Below, piece by piece: positions 6,973 to 7,892 of a stretch of DNA of 7,892 bases. A program made the position numbers and the translations under genes. Within the stretch, counting starts at the first letter, position 1. Every line of letters begins with the position of its first letter. The DNA is from Chitinophagaceae bacterium (lineage in GTDB: Bacteria; Bacteroidota; Bacteroidia; Chitinophagales; Chitinophagaceae): the NCBI GenBank assembly GCA_003509845.1, contig DOMR01000216.1, positions 1-7,892 on the forward strand, given 5' to 3'. The notes under the pieces are model-generated. The model was not told the DNA's origin, searched no databases, and saw only the letters and a program-made list of their open reading frames with translations.

Positions 6973-7508
6973 AAGAAAAAATTGCTGGCAACGAACCTTT
7001 TCCTGGTATCGTTCATGACACACCAGGTGGTGGTATTGTGGTAAGTACTTTTGATAGTATCATTAATTGGGCGCGTTCCAATTCCCTATGGCCATTGTCA
7101 TTTGCAACAAGTTGTTGCGGTATTGAAATGATGTCCACCGCTTCCGCCAAATACGACTTTTCGCGCTTTGGATTTGAAGTAGCCAGGGCTTCGCCGCGTC
7201 AAGCTGATGTAATCATTATTGCAGGAACCATCGTAAATAAAATGGCGCCGGTATTAAAAAGATTGTATGATCAAATGGCCGATCCTAAGTATGTTATTGC
7301 GATGGGTGCTTGTGCGATTAGTGGTGGTCCATTTTTCTACAACACTTACTCCGTAGTAAAAGGGGCTGATCATATTATTCCAGTGGATGTGTACATTCCT
7401 GGATGTCCGCCACGTCCCGAAGCTTTATTGCACTCTTTAATTTCTTTACAAGAAAAAATTAAATTAGGCATGACACGTGAACAAATTAGAGGTGAATTTA
7501 AAGGATAA
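6963..7508 (+). CDS. nuoB: NADH-quinone oxidoreductase subunit B (NuoB), N2 cluster subunit
   Basis: A 181-residue peripheral-arm subunit of complex I that carries the terminal [4Fe-4S] cluster N2, the immediate electron donor to quinone. All four expected ligands are present: the adjacent pair Cys51-Cys52 in ATSCCGIEMM, Cys117 in MGACAISGG, and Cys148 in YIPGCPPRPEA. Other family signatures are YDFSRFGFEVARASPRQADV (64-83) and AGTIVNKMAPVLKRLYDQM (87-105). Length is normal and nothing looks degraded. The ATG at 6963 lies inside the end of nuoA (ATGGAGTTAA carries both the start and the nuoA stop), so translation is probably coupled. It works at the interface of NuoB, NuoD and NuoH. It is followed after 86 bases by nuoC. 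Confidence 0.99.
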   Translation: MELKEKIAGNEPFPGIVHDTPGGGIVVSTFDSIINWARSNSLWPLSFATSCCGIEMMSTASAKYDFSRFGFEVARASPRQADVIIIAGTIVNKMAPVLKRLYDQMADPKYVIAMGACAISGGPFFYNTYSVVKGADHIIPVDVYIPGCPPRPEALLHSLISLQEKIKLGMTREQIRGEFKG

Positions 7509-7549
7509 AGAAACAGTTTGCGCACTTTGAAAATGATCACAAAATTTAA

Positions 7550-7565
7550 TTCTACAAGCGTAGAA
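7550..7565 (+). other. Small hairpin in the nuoB-nuoC gap
   Basis: TTCTAC and GTAGAA form a 6-bp stem around the loop AAGC, 30 bases before the nuoC start. The stem is short and AT-rich and lacks a proper T-tract, so it is unlikely to terminate the operon. It might influence mRNA processing or translation, or be chance. The rest of the 86-base gap shows nothing recognisable. Confidence 0.25.
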
Positions 7566-7594
7566 AAGTTTTAAACAGCAATTAATTTATAACA

Positions 7595-7892
7595 ATGACG
7601 AACGAAGAAATAAAAGAATACATCACTACCCTTGCACCTGCAGCCACTTATGATGAAACAGGCGAATGGTTGAATATCCTGGTTACTGCTGAAGAATTAC
7701 AACCTTTGATGTTAGCATTGCGCAATGGCAAAATGCAAATGAATTATTTATTTTGTTTAACCTGTGTTGATTTTAAAACACATTTAACCATGGTGTATCA
7801 CTTATCTGCTACAACACATCGTCAAAGCATCGTAATCAAAGCAAATTTAAATCGTGAACAGCCAGTGATTGAAACCGTTTGTGACATTTGGA
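7595..7892 (+). CDS. nuoC: NADH-quinone oxidoreductase subunit C (NuoC), N-terminal part
   Basis: The frame opens at the ATG at 7595 and runs to the window edge with 99 complete codons; the C-terminus lies outside. The visible part fits the 30-kDa subunit of complex I, a peripheral-arm scaffold protein. Matching elements are a short helical N-terminus, a strand-helix LNILVTAEELQPLMLALR, then YLFCLTCVDFKTHLTMVYHL (51-70), corresponding to the conserved core with VD followed by a Y-x-L strand. After these come RQSIVIKANLNREQPVIETV and CDIW just before the edge, where the family's W-x-x-A-x-W-x-E-R-E signature would follow. Position directly after nuoA and nuoB supports the call. Whether it is a stand-alone NuoC or a fused NuoCD, as in some Bacteroidota, cannot be decided here. 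No Shine-Dalgarno; the start is preceded by an A/T-rich leader. Confidence 0.92.
   Translation, partial: MTNEEIKEYITTLAPAATYDETGEWLNILVTAEELQPLMLALRNGKMQMNYLFCLTCVDFKTHLTMVYHLSATTHRQSIVIKANLNREQPVIETVCDIW

Overview
The window looks like chromosomal DNA of an AT-rich Bacteroidota bacterium. The closest guess is the Chitinophagia/Sphingobacteriia side of the phylum, because a separate-subunit style nuoA-nuoB-nuoC run sits beside a SusC/SusD pair. No Shine-Dalgarno-like motifs precede the genes and the start contexts are A-rich, as is usual in this phylum. Genus-level placement cannot be made from this sequence.

Layout: (1) Positions 1-225, minus strand, hold the N-terminal 75 codons of a small exported protein that runs off the left edge. 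(2) A strong perfect hairpin at 275-314 with a T-tract on the minus strand ends the next operon. (3) Positions 335-6048, minus strand, hold a three-gene outer-membrane nutrient-uptake operon, transcribed in the order susC (1037 aa TonB-dependent transporter), susD (527 aa SusD/RagB-type lipoprotein), then a 314 aa surface lipoprotein with a DUF1735/BT_3987-like domain. (4) Positions 6049-6576 are a very AT-rich divergent intergenic region that must carry the promoters of both flanking operons. It holds short direct and inverted repeats that could be operators. (5) From 6577 to the right edge, plus strand, is the start of the respiratory complex I operon: nuoA, overlapping nuoB, then the beginning of nuoC, cut by the window end.

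How the genes work together: the SusC barrel imports an unidentified oligomer or glycan across the outer membrane using TonB energy. The SusD lipoprotein caps the barrel and binds ligand, and the DUF1735 lipoprotein probably acts as an accessory surface ligand-binding protein. No degradative enzyme, sigma/anti-sigma pair or hybrid sensor lies in the window, so the substrate and regulator stay unknown. The nuo genes encode the quinone-side core of NADH:quinone oxidoreductase and are unrelated in function; the two operons share only the divergent control region.

I found no mobile element, CRISPR array, tRNA or rRNA, and nothing that amounts to a new system. The most curious items are the repeat cluster in the divergent intergenic region, the non-ATG start of nuoA, and the undefined substrate of the SusCD operon.
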